A DNA stretch of 64,000 nucleotides from Minisyncoccota bacterium (GTDB taxonomy: Bacteria > Patescibacteria > Paceibacteria > UBA9973 > UBA918), in NCBI GenBank assembly GCA_021734905.1, contig JAIPIB010000003.1:26243-90242 (forward strand). The letters run 5' to 3'. The notes under the pieces are model-generated. The model saw nothing but the letters and a program-made list of their open reading frames with translations, did not search any database and had not been told where the DNA came from. The translations under genes and the position numbers were made by a program. Shown one piece after another: positions 27,035-36,084 of this stretch (its first letter is position 1; every line of letters begins with the position of its first letter).

Positions 27035-27043
27035 CCAGGTTTT
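27019..27043 (+). terminator. intrinsic terminator overlapping the NYN gene stop
   Basis: AAAACCTGGC and GCCAGGTTTT form a 10-bp stem around a 5-nt loop. The TAG stop of the NYN gene lies in the loop and right arm. The rest of the 154-bp gap to topA shows no other clear feature. Confidence 0.8.
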
Positions 27044-27188
27044 GCGGATTGTAAACCCGAATCCTCGGGCAGGTATATACACTATATATAAGATATGCCG
27101 AAATGCAAATGACTTATGGTGGTAATCTGTAGCGTTTCTGACACTTCTTATTTGACACAATAGCTATTACCTAGTATCTATTGAGTGC

Positions 27189-29549
27189 ATGAGCCAAACA
27201 CTCGTTATTGTTGAATCACCAGCAAAAGCTAAGACTATCGAAAAATACCTTGGTAAAGGCTATACCGTTCGTGCGTCTGTTGGTCACGTTCGTGACCTTC
27301 CTAAAAGTAATAAGGATGCCGTAGATATAGAAGGTGGTTTTATTCCACACTATATTCAATCTTCAGGAAAAGAGAAGGTTATTAAAGAACTTCGTGCAGA
27401 AGCAGGAAAAGCTGACTCTGTTCTCCTTGCAACTGACCCCGACCGTGAGGGCGAGGCAATTGCATGGCACGTTGCGGAACTCATTAAGGATGCAAACAAA
27501 AATCAGAAGCGTATCGTTTTCCATGAAATCACCGAACCTGCAGTAAATGAAGCTCTAAAACATCCACGCGACATTGACATGCACCTCAAGGAAGCTCAGG
27601 AGGCACGAAGAGTGCTCGACAGACTCGTAGGCTACGATCTCTCTGGCTTAATTTGGAAAAAAGTTCGTTACGGTCTTTCTGCTGGACGAGTACAATCACC
27701 TGCGCTCCGTATCATTATGGAACGTGAGCGTGAAATCCGTGCATTTATACCAGAAAGTTACTTTGTATTATCTGCTCTTACAAAGACACCCAGTAAAACC
27801 GACCTAGCACTTACTTGTTCTATTGAACCACGAGAAAAAGATGAAGCGGAGCGCATTGTGAAAATTGGAGAGACACATCCATGGGAAATTAAAAACATAA
27901 AGGAAACTGAACAAAAAAGAACTCCACGACCTCCCTTCACGACATCAACACTTCAACAAGTCGCCTCAACGCGCCTTGGCTTTTCTCCTTCACGGACAAT
28001 GGGAGCGGCTCAGAAATTATATGAATCTGGACACATTACATACATGCGTACTGATTCAACAACAATGAGTGCGCTTGCCCAAAAAGAAATACTCTCCCTT
28101 CTCACGAAGGAATACGGAAAAGAATATGTCACCGCGAGAACATACAAAACAAAAAGTAAATCTGCTCAAGAGGCCCATGAAGCTGTGCGTCCAAGTAACT
28201 TCTCAAAGCGATCTGCTGGAATGACTGACGATCAGAAAAAACTTTATACATTAATATGGGAGCGTGCGGTTTCATCTCAAATGGCAGATGCTATCGTCAA
28301 GCGCACAAAAATAATTGCAAATGTTACCGAATGTTCAGAGACTATTCCTGATTTTTCTACAAACGGTTCACGAATTATGTTCCCCGGATGGCTTGCTGTA
28401 GACACACGTGCGCGCGGAGAAGACACTGAAGTGCCAAAGCTTAATACTGGCGACAAACTCTCACTCACTGAAATGCTTTCAGAAGGAAAAGAAACTCAGC
28501 CACCGAGCCGATATACAGAAGCCGGACTTATCAAAGAACTTGAGAAACGAGGCATTGGAAGACCGTCAACGTATGCATCTATCATGAAGACAATTATTGA
28601 TCGTGGCTACGTAGAGAAAGTTGGAAAGACACTTACTCCAACAGACACTGGCGATCTAGTCTCTTCATTTCTTGAAGAACACTTCGCAAAATATATTGGT
28701 GATGATTTTACAAGCGAAATGGAAAACGAGCTCGACGAGATCGCAAACGGTACGCGTGGCTACACCGAAACACTCACTGAATTTTATACTCCTTTTAGTG
28801 CTGCTGTGGCTGCCAAAGAACACATTGATAAAATTACAAATCTCGGCGCAGGTCCGGAGGAATTCCCCTGCCCGACATGCGGAAGTGGAATGGTCATCAA
28901 GCTTGGACGTGGCGGTAAATTTCTTTCATGCGATACCTACCCAGTATGTGACGGAGCAAGAATGATTGATGGTTCTCAAATAAAAGATGACGAGCCACTT
29001 GGAAGACATCCAGAAACTGGTGAAGATATCTTTCTTCTCAATGGACGCTTCGGTCCGTATGTACAACTGGGACCTACTCCAGAAAAAATAAAAGGTAAAA
29101 AGTCCATAACGCCAAAGCGAGCGAGTGTTCCAAAAGAAAAATCTGTTGCTGATGTCACTCTTGAAGATGCGGTTCATTATCTAATCTTGCCTCGTGAACT
29201 CGGTCTTCATCCAGAAACACAAGAACCCATCATTGCAAATACTGGACGCTTCGGTCCATACATTGGCCATGTTGGCGATTTTCGTTCACTGAAAGGTGAT
29301 GATACGCCATATATCATCAGTTTCGAACGTGCTCTAGAAATACTTAAGGAACCGAAGAAAATGCGCTCCGGCGAAAAACTACTCAAGGAAGTAGGGCTTC
29401 ATCCAAAAACAAAGAAAATGTTGAAGGTTTTTGAATCAAAGTCAGGACGATATATGAAACGTGGTTTTGCTCGAATATGGCTCCCTGACGAAACAGATGT
29501 CGCCAAATTTTCTGTTGAAGATGCACTAGCTCTTCTTACTAAAAAATAG
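27189..29549 (+). CDS. topA: DNA topoisomerase I
   Basis: 786 residues. TOPRIM region VIVESPAKAKTIEKYLG with the catalytic Glu, DPDREGEAIAWH, catalytic tyrosine in YMRTDSTT, and RPSTYASI. One Cys4 zinc ribbon (CPTCGSGMVIKLGRGGKFLSC...C) is followed by C-terminal repeats of the type HPETGEDIFLLNGRFGPYVQLG. It relaxes negative supercoils. It is followed 41 bp later by the relA/spoT homologue. Confidence 0.97.
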   Translation: MSQTLVIVESPAKAKTIEKYLGKGYTVRASVGHVRDLPKSNKDAVDIEGGFIPHYIQSSGKEKVIKELRAEAGKADSVLLATDPDREGEAIAWHVAELIKDANKNQKRIVFHEITEPAVNEALKHPRDIDMHLKEAQEARRVLDRLVGYDLSGLIWKKVRYGLSAGRVQSPALRIIMEREREIRAFIPESYFVLSALTKTPSKTDLALTCSIEPREKDEAERIVKIGETHPWEIKNIKETEQKRTPRPPFTTSTLQQVASTRLGFSPSRTMGAAQKLYESGHITYMRTDSTTMSALAQKEILSLLTKEYGKEYVTARTYKTKSKSAQEAHEAVRPSNFSKRSAGMTDDQKKLYTLIWERAVSSQMADAIVKRTKIIANVTECSETIPDFSTNGSRIMFPGWLAVDTRARGEDTEVPKLNTGDKLSLTEMLSEGKETQPPSRYTEAGLIKELEKRGIGRPSTYASIMKTIIDRGYVEKVGKTLTPTDTGDLVSSFLEEHFAKYIGDDFTSEMENELDEIANGTRGYTETLTEFYTPFSAAVAAKEHIDKITNLGAGPEEFPCPTCGSGMVIKLGRGGKFLSCDTYPVCDGARMIDGSQIKDDEPLGRHPETGEDIFLLNGRFGPYVQLGPTPEKIKGKKSITPKRASVPKEKSVADVTLEDAVHYLILPRELGLHPETQEPIIANTGRFGPYIGHVGDFRSLKGDDTPYIISFERALEILKEPKKMRSGEKLLKEVGLHPKTKKMLKVFESKSGRYMKRGFARIWLPDETDVAKFSVEDALALLTKK

Positions 29550-29590
29550 AGACGTTTGTTATCTTTGCAACTGGATGTAGAATGGGTTAC

Positions 29591-31168
29591 ATGACTACCG
29601 AAGATGTTCAAAAAATCACTCAGCACATGTACTCACCGAGTACTGCAGATATTGAACTAATCACAAAAGCATATGATGTTGCTGAGCAAGCGCACGAAGG
29701 ACGGTTTCGATACTCGGGTAAGCCCTATTTGTCTCATTTAACTGAGACAGCTCGAATGCTTGCAGAAATTGGTATGGGGGCGCACACCATTGCAGCTGGA
29801 CTTCTTCATGACACTATCGAAGATACCGACCTAACTCCTGAAGAACTTCAAAAGGAATTCGGAGATGAAATATTTTTCCTTGTTCAAGGAGTAACAAAGC
29901 TTGGTTCTGTTCGTTATTACGGAAGCGACCGTCACAACGAGAGTTTACGTAAACTCTTTGTAGCAACGAGTCAAGACATTCGTGTTTTAATTATCAAACT
30001 CATAGATCGTCTGCATAACATGCAGACGCTCCAGTATGTACCAAAAGAAAAACAACTCCGTATAGCGAGAGAAACTCTGGAAATCTATGTCCCCGTAACA
30101 CACCGACTAGGAATGGGTCGAATCCGAAAAGAACTTGAGGATTTAGCATTTCCCTATGTATACCCCGAAGAATTCAAGAAGATTACTGACCTCACAAAGC
30201 ATATTGTAAAGAAGAGTGAGGTTGACCTTGAAAAATCACGAAAAACATTACAAAAGAGACTTGCTGAGGCTGGCATTCGCGATTTTCATACCTCATACCG
30301 TGCAAAGGGAATGTATAGCCTCTACCAAAAACTCAAGCGAAGGGAGTGGGACATGGACAATATCCATGATTTTTTAGCAATCCGCATCGTTGTTCCAAGC
30401 ATTGAGCAGTGCTATCAAGTACTTGGTATTGTCCATGAATTATGGAGACCTCTTCCGCAGCGTGTAAAAGATTATATTGCTTTTCCAAAACCTAACGGTT
30501 ACCAGTCTCTTCATACAACTGTCATTACTACAAATAGTACGATTCTCGAGGTGCAAATTCGTACAAAAGCTATGCATAGTGAGGCTGAATATGGGATTGC
30601 ATCTCATATTATGTACAAAAATATCCAACAAGGAAAAAAAGAAACAATATCAGGAGGTGCTAAATCTTGGTTTAGCACACTTGTACCATCACTTTTTCGT
30701 CCTTTTATATGGAGAGCCTCGAAGAATGCTGAAACACAAACGCAAATGATTAAGGAGGAACACGAGCACAAACAAAAAATTCCTCATTGGATACAAGAAA
30801 TTGCAAGTGCTCACACGACAAATGACAGCTCAAACGAATTTTTTGATGGACTTAAGGATGATTTTTTCTCCTATCGGATATTCGTATTCACTCCTGAAGG
30901 AGATGTTGTCGACCTCCCTGTTGGCGCTTCACCAATTGATTTTGCGTATGCTATTCATTCAGACATTGGTGACCACACTTCAGGAGCAAAGGTGAACAAT
31001 AAACTTGTTGAACTTGATACAAAACTTAATAATGGTGACATCGTAGAAATTATTAAAAATAAATCAAACAAGCCAACCCAAAAATGGCTTTCATATGCCA
31101 AAACATCACTTGCACGCAGGAGAATTCGCACAGCTCTCACCTCACAAAATGAGGTTCATCATAAGTAA
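29591..31168 (+). CDS. RelA/SpoT-type (p)ppGpp synthetase/hydrolase
   Basis: About 525 residues. The HD hydrolase domain has YLSHLTETARML and LLHDTIEDTD, the synthetase domain has RAKGMYSLYQKLKRR, FPKPNGYQSLHTTV and EVQIRT, and a TGS domain follows (FVFTPEGDVVDLPVGASPIDFAYAIHSDIG). The regulatory ACT domain is missing and the protein ends soon after TGS. I chose ATG at 29591 because TAGAAT (29578-29583) lies 7 nt before it; the ATG at 29582 overlaps that box. No clear feature lies in the 221-bp convergent gap that follows. Confidence 0.93.
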   Translation: MTTEDVQKITQHMYSPSTADIELITKAYDVAEQAHEGRFRYSGKPYLSHLTETARMLAEIGMGAHTIAAGLLHDTIEDTDLTPEELQKEFGDEIFFLVQGVTKLGSVRYYGSDRHNESLRKLFVATSQDIRVLIIKLIDRLHNMQTLQYVPKEKQLRIARETLEIYVPVTHRLGMGRIRKELEDLAFPYVYPEEFKKITDLTKHIVKKSEVDLEKSRKTLQKRLAEAGIRDFHTSYRAKGMYSLYQKLKRREWDMDNIHDFLAIRIVVPSIEQCYQVLGIVHELWRPLPQRVKDYIAFPKPNGYQSLHTTVITTNSTILEVQIRTKAMHSEAEYGIASHIMYKNIQQGKKETISGGAKSWFSTLVPSLFRPFIWRASKNAETQTQMIKEEHEHKQKIPHWIQEIASAHTTNDSSNEFFDGLKDDFFSYRIFVFTPEGDVVDLPVGASPIDFAYAIHSDIGDHTSGAKVNNKLVELDTKLNNGDIVEIIKNKSNKPTQKWLSYAKTSLARRRIRTALTSQNEVHHK

Positions 31169-31389
31169 AAAAATGAGCTGCGTACCAAAATCGATTAGAA
31201 CTCCCATACAACCTCCTTTTAATGTTTGTCCGCACCGCCAACCAATTGCTTGAGTGCAAGATATTTTATATGAATCACATTAAAAATGTTTTTCCTTAGC
31301 CACACAGATGATGTGGCACTTCAAAGAACTTCACACATTATGCATAAATTATTGAATAACTCAATTATTTACCAGTATCCGACTTTTTA

Positions 31390-32598
31390 CTATAGTGAAA
31401 AATTCTTTATAGAATACATATCTGAAGAGTCATCTTCTTCTGATTGTGCCTGGATGGTTTGAGGGTTACTTTCTTCAATTCTTTGATTTTGAACTGCTTG
31501 CTGAATAGGTTCCGACTCTGTCAATTGATATTCTGTTTCAATCAAATCATCTTCTATTTCAGTACCTTCTGGGACCTCAAGTGTGTCATGTCGAGTATAC
31601 ACATCCTCATCAACTGGAGCCTCTGCAAGTAATTCTTCTTCAGGATTATTAAGTACTGGTATTTCATCATTGGGTTTAATTTCCGGAGTCGGGACTTCAT
31701 CTGCACTCACAAGTGGCGTTGCTGCTGTGACATGCGCAAGAATTTTTCTATCAGTATTTCCATTAGCAGATTCAGCTTTATGCACCATTTCAAGTAACTT
31801 TCGAAGATCCTCTGGTGCAAAGTAGTCAATAGTAAGTTTACCGCCAAAATCAGTTTTAAGAATTTGTACTCGTGTTCCGAATGTTTCTGTAAATTGTCTT
31901 TCAATTTCGATAAGTTCTGGATCAGAATTTTGCCAGTCCTTCTTCCGAACTTTATCAGATGCTATTTTTCGAGTAATACGCTCCACCTCACGCACAGAAA
32001 GTTTTTTGAGTAGAATCTCTCGAAAAACAACATCTTGTTCTACTTGTCTATCGTTAAGCATAAGTAGCGTTCTTGCGTGTCCGTCAGAGATATCGTTCAC
32101 TCGTAATGCGTTTAGAATCACTTCCGGAAGTCCGAGAAGTCGGATTGAGTTAGATACATATTCACGACTACGTCCAACCTTTTGTGCAACTTGTGCATGT
32201 GAGAGGCCGAATTTTTCAGAAAGTTGCTTAAACGCGAGAGCGCGGTCGACCGCATTAAGATCCTCTCGTTGTAAATTCTCGATAATTGCAAGCTCAAGCT
32301 TCATGAGCTGCGACTCCTCACCAGAACGGATAATAACCGGCACTTGAGCAAGGCCAGCTAGTTTTGAAGCTCGAAGTCTCCGTTCTCCAGCAATAAGTTC
32401 ATACTCAGTAGAAAAAGCTCCGTTCTCGGCCATTATCTCCCGGCGAGTTACAACGAGTGGTTGCAAGATCCCGTACATTCGAATCGATTCAGAGAGCTCC
32501 TGAAGTTTATTTGGATCAAATTCACGACGTGGTTGGAATGGATTTGGAACAACTTTTTCCACCTCAATCCAAAAAATTGAATTACTTTCGTATGCCAT
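31390..32598 (-). CDS. parB: ParB/Spo0J-type partition protein with long acidic tail
   Basis: 402 residues from ATG at 32598, which follows TACAAT by 6 nt. The ParB N-terminal CTPase region shows VPNPFQPRREF, LVVTRRE and LIAGERRLRASKLAG; the helix-turn-helix is LSHAQVAQKVGRSREYVSNSIRLL. The usual C-terminal dimerisation part is followed by about 110 residues rich in Glu, Pro and Gln, probably disordered, unlike most ParB proteins. No parA or parS-like site was noticed nearby. Confidence 0.9.
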   Translation of the reverse strand: MAYESNSIFWIEVEKVVPNPFQPRREFDPNKLQELSESIRMYGILQPLVVTRREIMAENGAFSTEYELIAGERRLRASKLAGLAQVPVIIRSGEESQLMKLELAIIENLQREDLNAVDRALAFKQLSEKFGLSHAQVAQKVGRSREYVSNSIRLLGLPEVILNALRVNDISDGHARTLLMLNDRQVEQDVVFREILLKKLSVREVERITRKIASDKVRKKDWQNSDPELIEIERQFTETFGTRVQILKTDFGGKLTIDYFAPEDLRKLLEMVHKAESANGNTDRKILAHVTAATPLVSADEVPTPEIKPNDEIPVLNNPEEELLAEAPVDEDVYTRHDTLEVPEGTEIEDDLIETEYQLTESEPIQQAVQNQRIEESNPQTIQAQSEEDDSSDMYSIKNFSL

Positions 32599-32674
32599 AG
32601 CGACATTGTAGCATATGATATATTCCCAGCCTGTGTATAATTTGATACACTTCGGATGACGTTCTTCCCAGTGT

Positions 32675-32974
32675 GCCGGGATGGCGGAATTGGTATACCG
32701 TGAATCAGTGCCCCGCACTGATTCACCAACTCAAAATCGTGTATCGAAAGGTTTGAGGGCTGAAACAATATGGGGTATTGTTTCAGGAGGTTGTCGAGAT
32801 TTTATTATTCGTGTTCATAGTGCTGGAGTGGCGGAATTGGTATACGCGCGCGACTCAAAATCGCGTTCCGCAAGGATTGAGGGTTCAAGTCCCTCCTCCA
32901 GCACTGTGAACGAGAATTAAAAAAAATTATACAACCTGAACAGAATTCGTAGAATTCAAGTCCCTCTCCCGGCA
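32675..32974 (+). other. split tRNA-Leu-like gene whose T arm is interrupted by a structured core containing tRNA-Leu(CAA)
   Basis: The 5' half (32675 on: acceptor GCCGGGA, D arm GCGGAATTGGTATA) pairs with a 3' half ending at 32974 (T loop TTCAAGT, T stem CCCTC, acceptor TCCCGGC). A perfect 12-bp hairpin is inserted before the anticodon region, which still reads ACTCAAAATCG. The T stem's GAGGG is followed by another perfect hairpin, then AGGTTGTC, then the intact inner tRNA-Leu, then ACAACCTGAACAG and a small hairpin. AGGTTGT and ACAACCT pair across the inner tRNA. It may be a pseudogene, an intron-bearing tRNA or a tRNA-like RNA. Confidence 0.55.
32822..32903 (+). tRNA. tRNA-Leu (anticodon CAA)
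   Basis: Acceptor GCTGGAG pairs with CTCCAGC, the anticodon arm is CGCGA-CTCAAAA-TCGCG with anticodon CAA, a long variable arm is present, and the T arm is GGGTTCAAGTCCC. No CCA is encoded. It lies nested within the larger tRNA-Leu-like structure. Confidence 0.92.
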
Positions 32975-33010
32975 CAGCGCTTCTTAACTAAGTATCTATC
33001 CCTGAATACA

Positions 33011-33038
33011 AAAAACCCGTCGTAAAGTACGGGTTTTT
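33011..33038 (-). terminator. intrinsic terminator after the 33055 gene
   Basis: AAAAACCCGT and ACGGGTTTTT form a 10-bp stem with an 8-nt loop and flanking A/T runs on both sides. Confidence 0.8.
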
Positions 33039-33054
33039 CGTACTGCGACGGATT

Positions 33055-33660
33055 CTACCTTCTGCAAAGCATGTTATATGTTTGAGCTGACTTTCTCTCC
33101 CTAAGCCATGTACCAACGGACTCATTGCCGACAGCAATTTCATTAGTGGTCGCCCAATCCAAACCAGTTTTGCCATGACGAAAAAGACAATGGCCAAAAC
33201 GTGCAACATCAAACTTGCCGTCACAAGGCTCAACAACTTTCTCAATTGCAAAATATGGCTGAAAGCTATTTCGGCGATATCGCAGCTTGAGGGTAATTTC
33301 CGAAAGAACAGGGACAAGGACCTTATTTGGAGTGACGGTATAGATGAGCTCTGTTCCTCCTTTTTCCTCGGGAACTTCTTCAATCTGACCGTCAGCAATA
33401 CGGGCAACAGAAACCCAATGCACGGTCTCTGCTACCATCTCTGACCCATGAGCAAAGCTATGAAAGCCACTTGGGACTTTAGAGATGAATTTGTGATACG
33501 CAAGAATAAGTTCCCCAGAAAATTTACGCACAGCGGGTGCAAAAACAGTTCGAACCAATCTTCTCTGAAGTCCGTCGCGCAATCCTGCGATAGGCTTTTC
33601 CGCAGAGTCCCAAATTTGTTTTAAGACGAGTACTTCTGGCGTACTTGTTGTGATAATCAC
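33055..33660 (-). CDS. hypothetical protein with near-perfect Shine-Dalgarno site
   Basis: 201 residues, soluble, no family recognised; it has several aromatic and charged beta-like segments (GTELIYTVTPNKVLVPVLSEITLKLR). GGAGGTGATC lies 4 nt before the ATG, an almost full complement to the 16S rRNA tail. It has its own terminator, and a TTGACT-like element upstream. Composition and expression signals set it apart from the leaderless housekeeping genes. Confidence 0.65.
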   Translation of the reverse strand: MIITTSTPEVLVLKQIWDSAEKPIAGLRDGLQRRLVRTVFAPAVRKFSGELILAYHKFISKVPSGFHSFAHGSEMVAETVHWVSVARIADGQIEEVPEEKGGTELIYTVTPNKVLVPVLSEITLKLRYRRNSFQPYFAIEKVVEPCDGKFDVARFGHCLFRHGKTGLDWATTNEIAVGNESVGTWLRERKSAQTYNMLCRR

Positions 33661-33760
33661 GGATCACCTCCATTTGTTTAATTTGAGAAATAGCAAGACC
33701 TCAATCCAAGTCAAATCCTACGCTATCCGTGTACAAATGCAAATTCATCCTCACACACGC

Positions 33761-33789
33761 GTTACAAGCACACCTAAATATGATATACC
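33761..33789 (+). promoter_or_regulatory. leaderless promoter of miaA
   Basis: GTTACA (33761-33766), 17 bp, TATACC (33784-33789), then 7 nt to the ATG at 33797. Confidence 0.65.
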
Positions 33790-33796
33790 TGCACTC

Positions 33797-34687
33797 ATGA
33801 GCAAGTCAAAAGTATTAGTTATAGTAGGACCTACAGCATCGGGGAAGACTTCCCTTTCTATATCTCTCGCCAAAAAATTTGACGGTGAGATTACTTCTGC
33901 TGACTCACGACAAGTTTATAAGGGGCTTGATATAGGAACTGGCAAGGTTACTAAGGGTGAAATGGAGGGTGTTCCACATCATCTTCTTGATGTAGTATGC
34001 CCTGAAGAAACCTATACCGTCGCGGACTTCGTCCGCGACGGTCGAAATGCCATTACTGACATACACTCTCGTGGGAGACTTCCCATAATTGTCGGTGGAA
34101 CATTTTTTTATGTTGATGCTCTTTTGGGTAAAATTGTTACACCAGAAGTTCCACCAAATCAAAAACTGCGAGCTGAGCTAGAGGATTGCTCGAATGAAGA
34201 TCTTTTTTTAAGATTACAAGAAAAAGATCCTAAGCGGTCAAAAAACATTGACCAGCACAACGGCCGGAGACTCATCCGTGCACTTGAGATCGTGGATTCG
34301 CTAGGCTCTGTCCCAAAGATCCATGTTGAAGAACTTTATGATGTGCTCACGCTTGGTATCGCGATTAATCGCGATACCCTCAAAGAAAATATCCACACTC
34401 GTCTTGCTGACCGATTAAAAACAGGAATGCTTGAGGAAGTTACTGAGCTACATAAGGCAGGACTTTCATACGAAAGACTTTCAGAGCTTGGAATTGAATA
34501 TCAATACCTCAGTAAATTTATACAAGGAAATATTTCAGAAGATGAAATGCGACAACAAATTGAAACAAAAAGTTGGCAATACGCAAAACGTCAAATGATG
34601 TGGCTAAAGCGAGACAAGACGATACAATGGGTGAAATTGGATGAATTGGAAAAAATTGATACGTTAGTAAATAAATTTTTAAGATAG
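33797..34687 (+). CDS. miaA: tRNA dimethylallyltransferase
   Basis: 296 residues. P-loop GPTASGKT, SADSRQVYKGLDIGTGK, HHLLDVV, IIVGGTFFYVDAL and the C-terminal YAKRQMMWLKRDK. It adds dimethylallyl to A37 of tRNAs that read UNN codons. The start at 33797 is set by the P-loop spacing and by the promoter. Two perfect 12-bp inverted repeats lie in the coding frame (34017-34042 and 34365-34388). Confidence 0.96.
   Translation: MSKSKVLVIVGPTASGKTSLSISLAKKFDGEITSADSRQVYKGLDIGTGKVTKGEMEGVPHHLLDVVCPEETYTVADFVRDGRNAITDIHSRGRLPIIVGGTFFYVDALLGKIVTPEVPPNQKLRAELEDCSNEDLFLRLQEKDPKRSKNIDQHNGRRLIRALEIVDSLGSVPKIHVEELYDVLTLGIAINRDTLKENIHTRLADRLKTGMLEEVTELHKAGLSYERLSELGIEYQYLSKFIQGNISEDEMRQQIETKSWQYAKRQMMWLKRDKTIQWVKLDELEKIDTLVNKFLR
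34017..34042 (+). repeat. perfect 12-bp inverted repeat inside miaA
   Basis: ACCGTCGCGGAC, loop TTC, GTCCGCGACGGT. It encodes TVADFVRDGR in frame. A second perfect palindrome, GGTATCGCGATT and its complement with no loop, occurs at 34365-34388. Confidence 0.9.
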
Positions 34688-34694
34688 ATGTTTT

Positions 34695-34859
34695 TTTAAT
34701 ACACTCTACGTCACGAGTTGCTAAACAAATTGCTTCGCAAACCTGTAATTTGTTAAGCACTCTCGACCCCGACTCGCTTGCCTACCGGCATCGCTTCGTC
34801 TCCCGCAGAGGTAAAAGAAAAAGAGCATGCAAATGCATGCTCTTTTTCTTTTACCTCTG
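34695..34859 (-). other. tRNA-Trp 3'-linked structured element
   Basis: Directly at the tRNA-Trp 3' end lies a perfect 29-bp inverted repeat with a 4-nt loop (about 34802-34863), whose tRNA-proximal arm includes the last tRNA bases. Further along the minus strand come GACGAAGCG, a small GCC/GGC hairpin and AAGCGAGTCGGGG (complement of 34764-34779), then a long hairpin (GCTTAACAAATT with AATTTGTTTAGC). The AAGCGAGTC core matches those after tRNA-Cys and tRNA-Lys. No duplicated tRNA tail is seen. Confidence 0.5.
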
Positions 34860-34930
34860 CGGGCCCACGTGGAATCGAACCACGGCCACTGGTTTTGGAG
34901 ACCAGCATTCTACCTCTAAACTATAGGCCC
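34860..34930 (-). tRNA. tRNA-Trp (anticodon CCA)
   Basis: On the minus strand acceptor GGGCCTA pairs with TGGGCCC, the anticodon arm is CTGGT-CTCCAAA-ACCAG with anticodon CCA, and the T arm contains GTGGTTCGATTCCAC. The 3' CCA is not encoded. A long inverted repeat begins at its 3' end. Confidence 0.92.
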
Positions 34931-34980
34931 AGACGTCAACCATAGTACGGGAAACGGATACTATGGTCAACGGAAGACTC

Positions 34981-35835
34981 CTAGCTCCTTACCAGAACAT
35001 CCCAATGATCTCCCTCTTGCGCATAAATAGTTCCATCAGGCGCTGTATACATAGTGGCTCCGTCACTCCTAACTCCAGAATTTTTATAGTTTGTGATTAT
35101 ATATGTATTAAGCTTTGGGTTCATGCGAGCATCATATTTATACCCATTTCCATGACTTGTTGCTCCTGCGGCATGACCACCTGTGGACTCTGTTCCTCCG
35201 GTAATTGTTACATCACAATTACAATCTCTTTTAAGGTCAATTGCATCTTTAATAGTGGCGTCTCTTATCCCTTGAAGTGACGTACATCCTGACGTTCCAC
35301 TGCAATCAGCTTGTACTTTTCCTCCTGAACTAGTGACCGAAACATTTGCTGCTGTAAGACGATTGACAGCGTCATCTTGTGACAATCCACCTCCCTTTCC
35401 GACTGAAGCAACAGAGGGGGCTTGTGAAGACTGAGATGTTGCACTTGGAATTCCTGGTACACATTGAATTTCATTCCAAGGACCAAGGAGAGCTCCTTCG
35501 TTAAGGAGAAGTTTGAGTGCAGTATCAACGATAAGGTATCCAGAGAGAAGAATAACAAAACCAACCACTGAATTCGTCATCGTCGTACGCGCCTGAGATA
35601 TTGCTTCAGTTGAACCACCAGACATAACCATTTTCATCCCTCCGAACGCAAACATGAGTGCGATAATGGTCGCCATAATTCCAATAAACCATGAAATGAG
35701 TTTTTGTCCGAGCTCAACAAAATCACACGCTTGACAATCTGGACCATCACAAGGAACAATCCCTTCTCCAGCAAACGTCAACGCAGGAACTGATATAAGT
35801 AGTGCAAGAAAGACTACGAGTAAGGTGCGTTTCAT
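34981..35835 (-). CDS. TrbC/VirB2-like pilin fused to an M15-like peptidase domain
   Basis: 284 residues from the MKRTLL start. A signal sequence ends at TFAG. It is followed by a pilin-like pair of membrane helices (LISWFIGIMATIIALMFAFGGMKMVMSGG and TNSVVGFVILLSGYLIVDTALKLLL). After a Ser/Gln-rich linker comes a domain with GGTES.GGHAAGATSHGNGYKYDAR and a final EGDHWDVLVR, which resembles the zinc-binding His/Asp/His layout of M15 peptidoglycan peptidases. It may insert into or open the cell wall for a pilus or secretion apparatus. The two-domain reading is inference from motifs. Confidence 0.7.
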   Translation of the reverse strand: MKRTLLVVFLALLISVPALTFAGEGIVPCDGPDCQACDFVELGQKLISWFIGIMATIIALMFAFGGMKMVMSGGSTEAISQARTTMTNSVVGFVILLSGYLIVDTALKLLLNEGALLGPWNEIQCVPGIPSATSQSSQAPSVASVGKGGGLSQDDAVNRLTAANVSVTSSGGKVQADCSGTSGCTSLQGIRDATIKDAIDLKRDCNCDVTITGGTESTGGHAAGATSHGNGYKYDARMNPKLNTYIITNYKNSGVRSDGATMYTAPDGTIYAQEGDHWDVLVRS

Positions 35836-35925
35836 ACTCACCATCTTATCATGTTCCTTTGTAACACTTTTACTAAACAGTGAATTGTGGTACTTTATAA
35901 CCTGTCTCTCGGGACATTCAGATAC

Positions 35926-36018
35926 ATGCGTCGGTGGCAGAGTGAGAAAGTCTGGTAGACTTTCGCAAGAGGTTGTCGATATTTCGTTGAGAAATATCAT
36001 ACAATCTGAACAGCGCCT
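35926..36018 (+). other. 5' partial copy of tRNA-Tyr with structured core
   Basis: Nineteen bases at 35926-35944 match exactly the start of tRNA-Tyr at 36083-36101. They are followed by a hairpin (GAAAGTC..GACTTTC), then GCAAGAGGTTGTC, an AT-rich helix closing in ACAATCT, GAACAG, and CGCC-TGTAA-GGCG (36014-36026). A further hairpin (about 36042-36073) precedes the intact tRNA. Confidence 0.55.
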
Positions 36019-36084
36019 GTAAGGCGGTAACGAAGTCAAATGCCTGTTATAATCAAAGCGTCTTTGATGACAGGTCAACATAAT

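Noticed and set aside
31169..31389. Possible small RNA in the convergent gap (contains CCCATACAACCT, as in tRNA-Lys element)
   Set aside because: Only a 12-base resemblance and no accompanying TGTAA hairpin or tRNA; too weak to call.
32675..32974. tmRNA, because a tRNA-like end encloses a long helix
   Set aside because: No tag-peptide reading frame and no typical tmRNA ends; the D and T arms are clearly of tRNA-Leu type.
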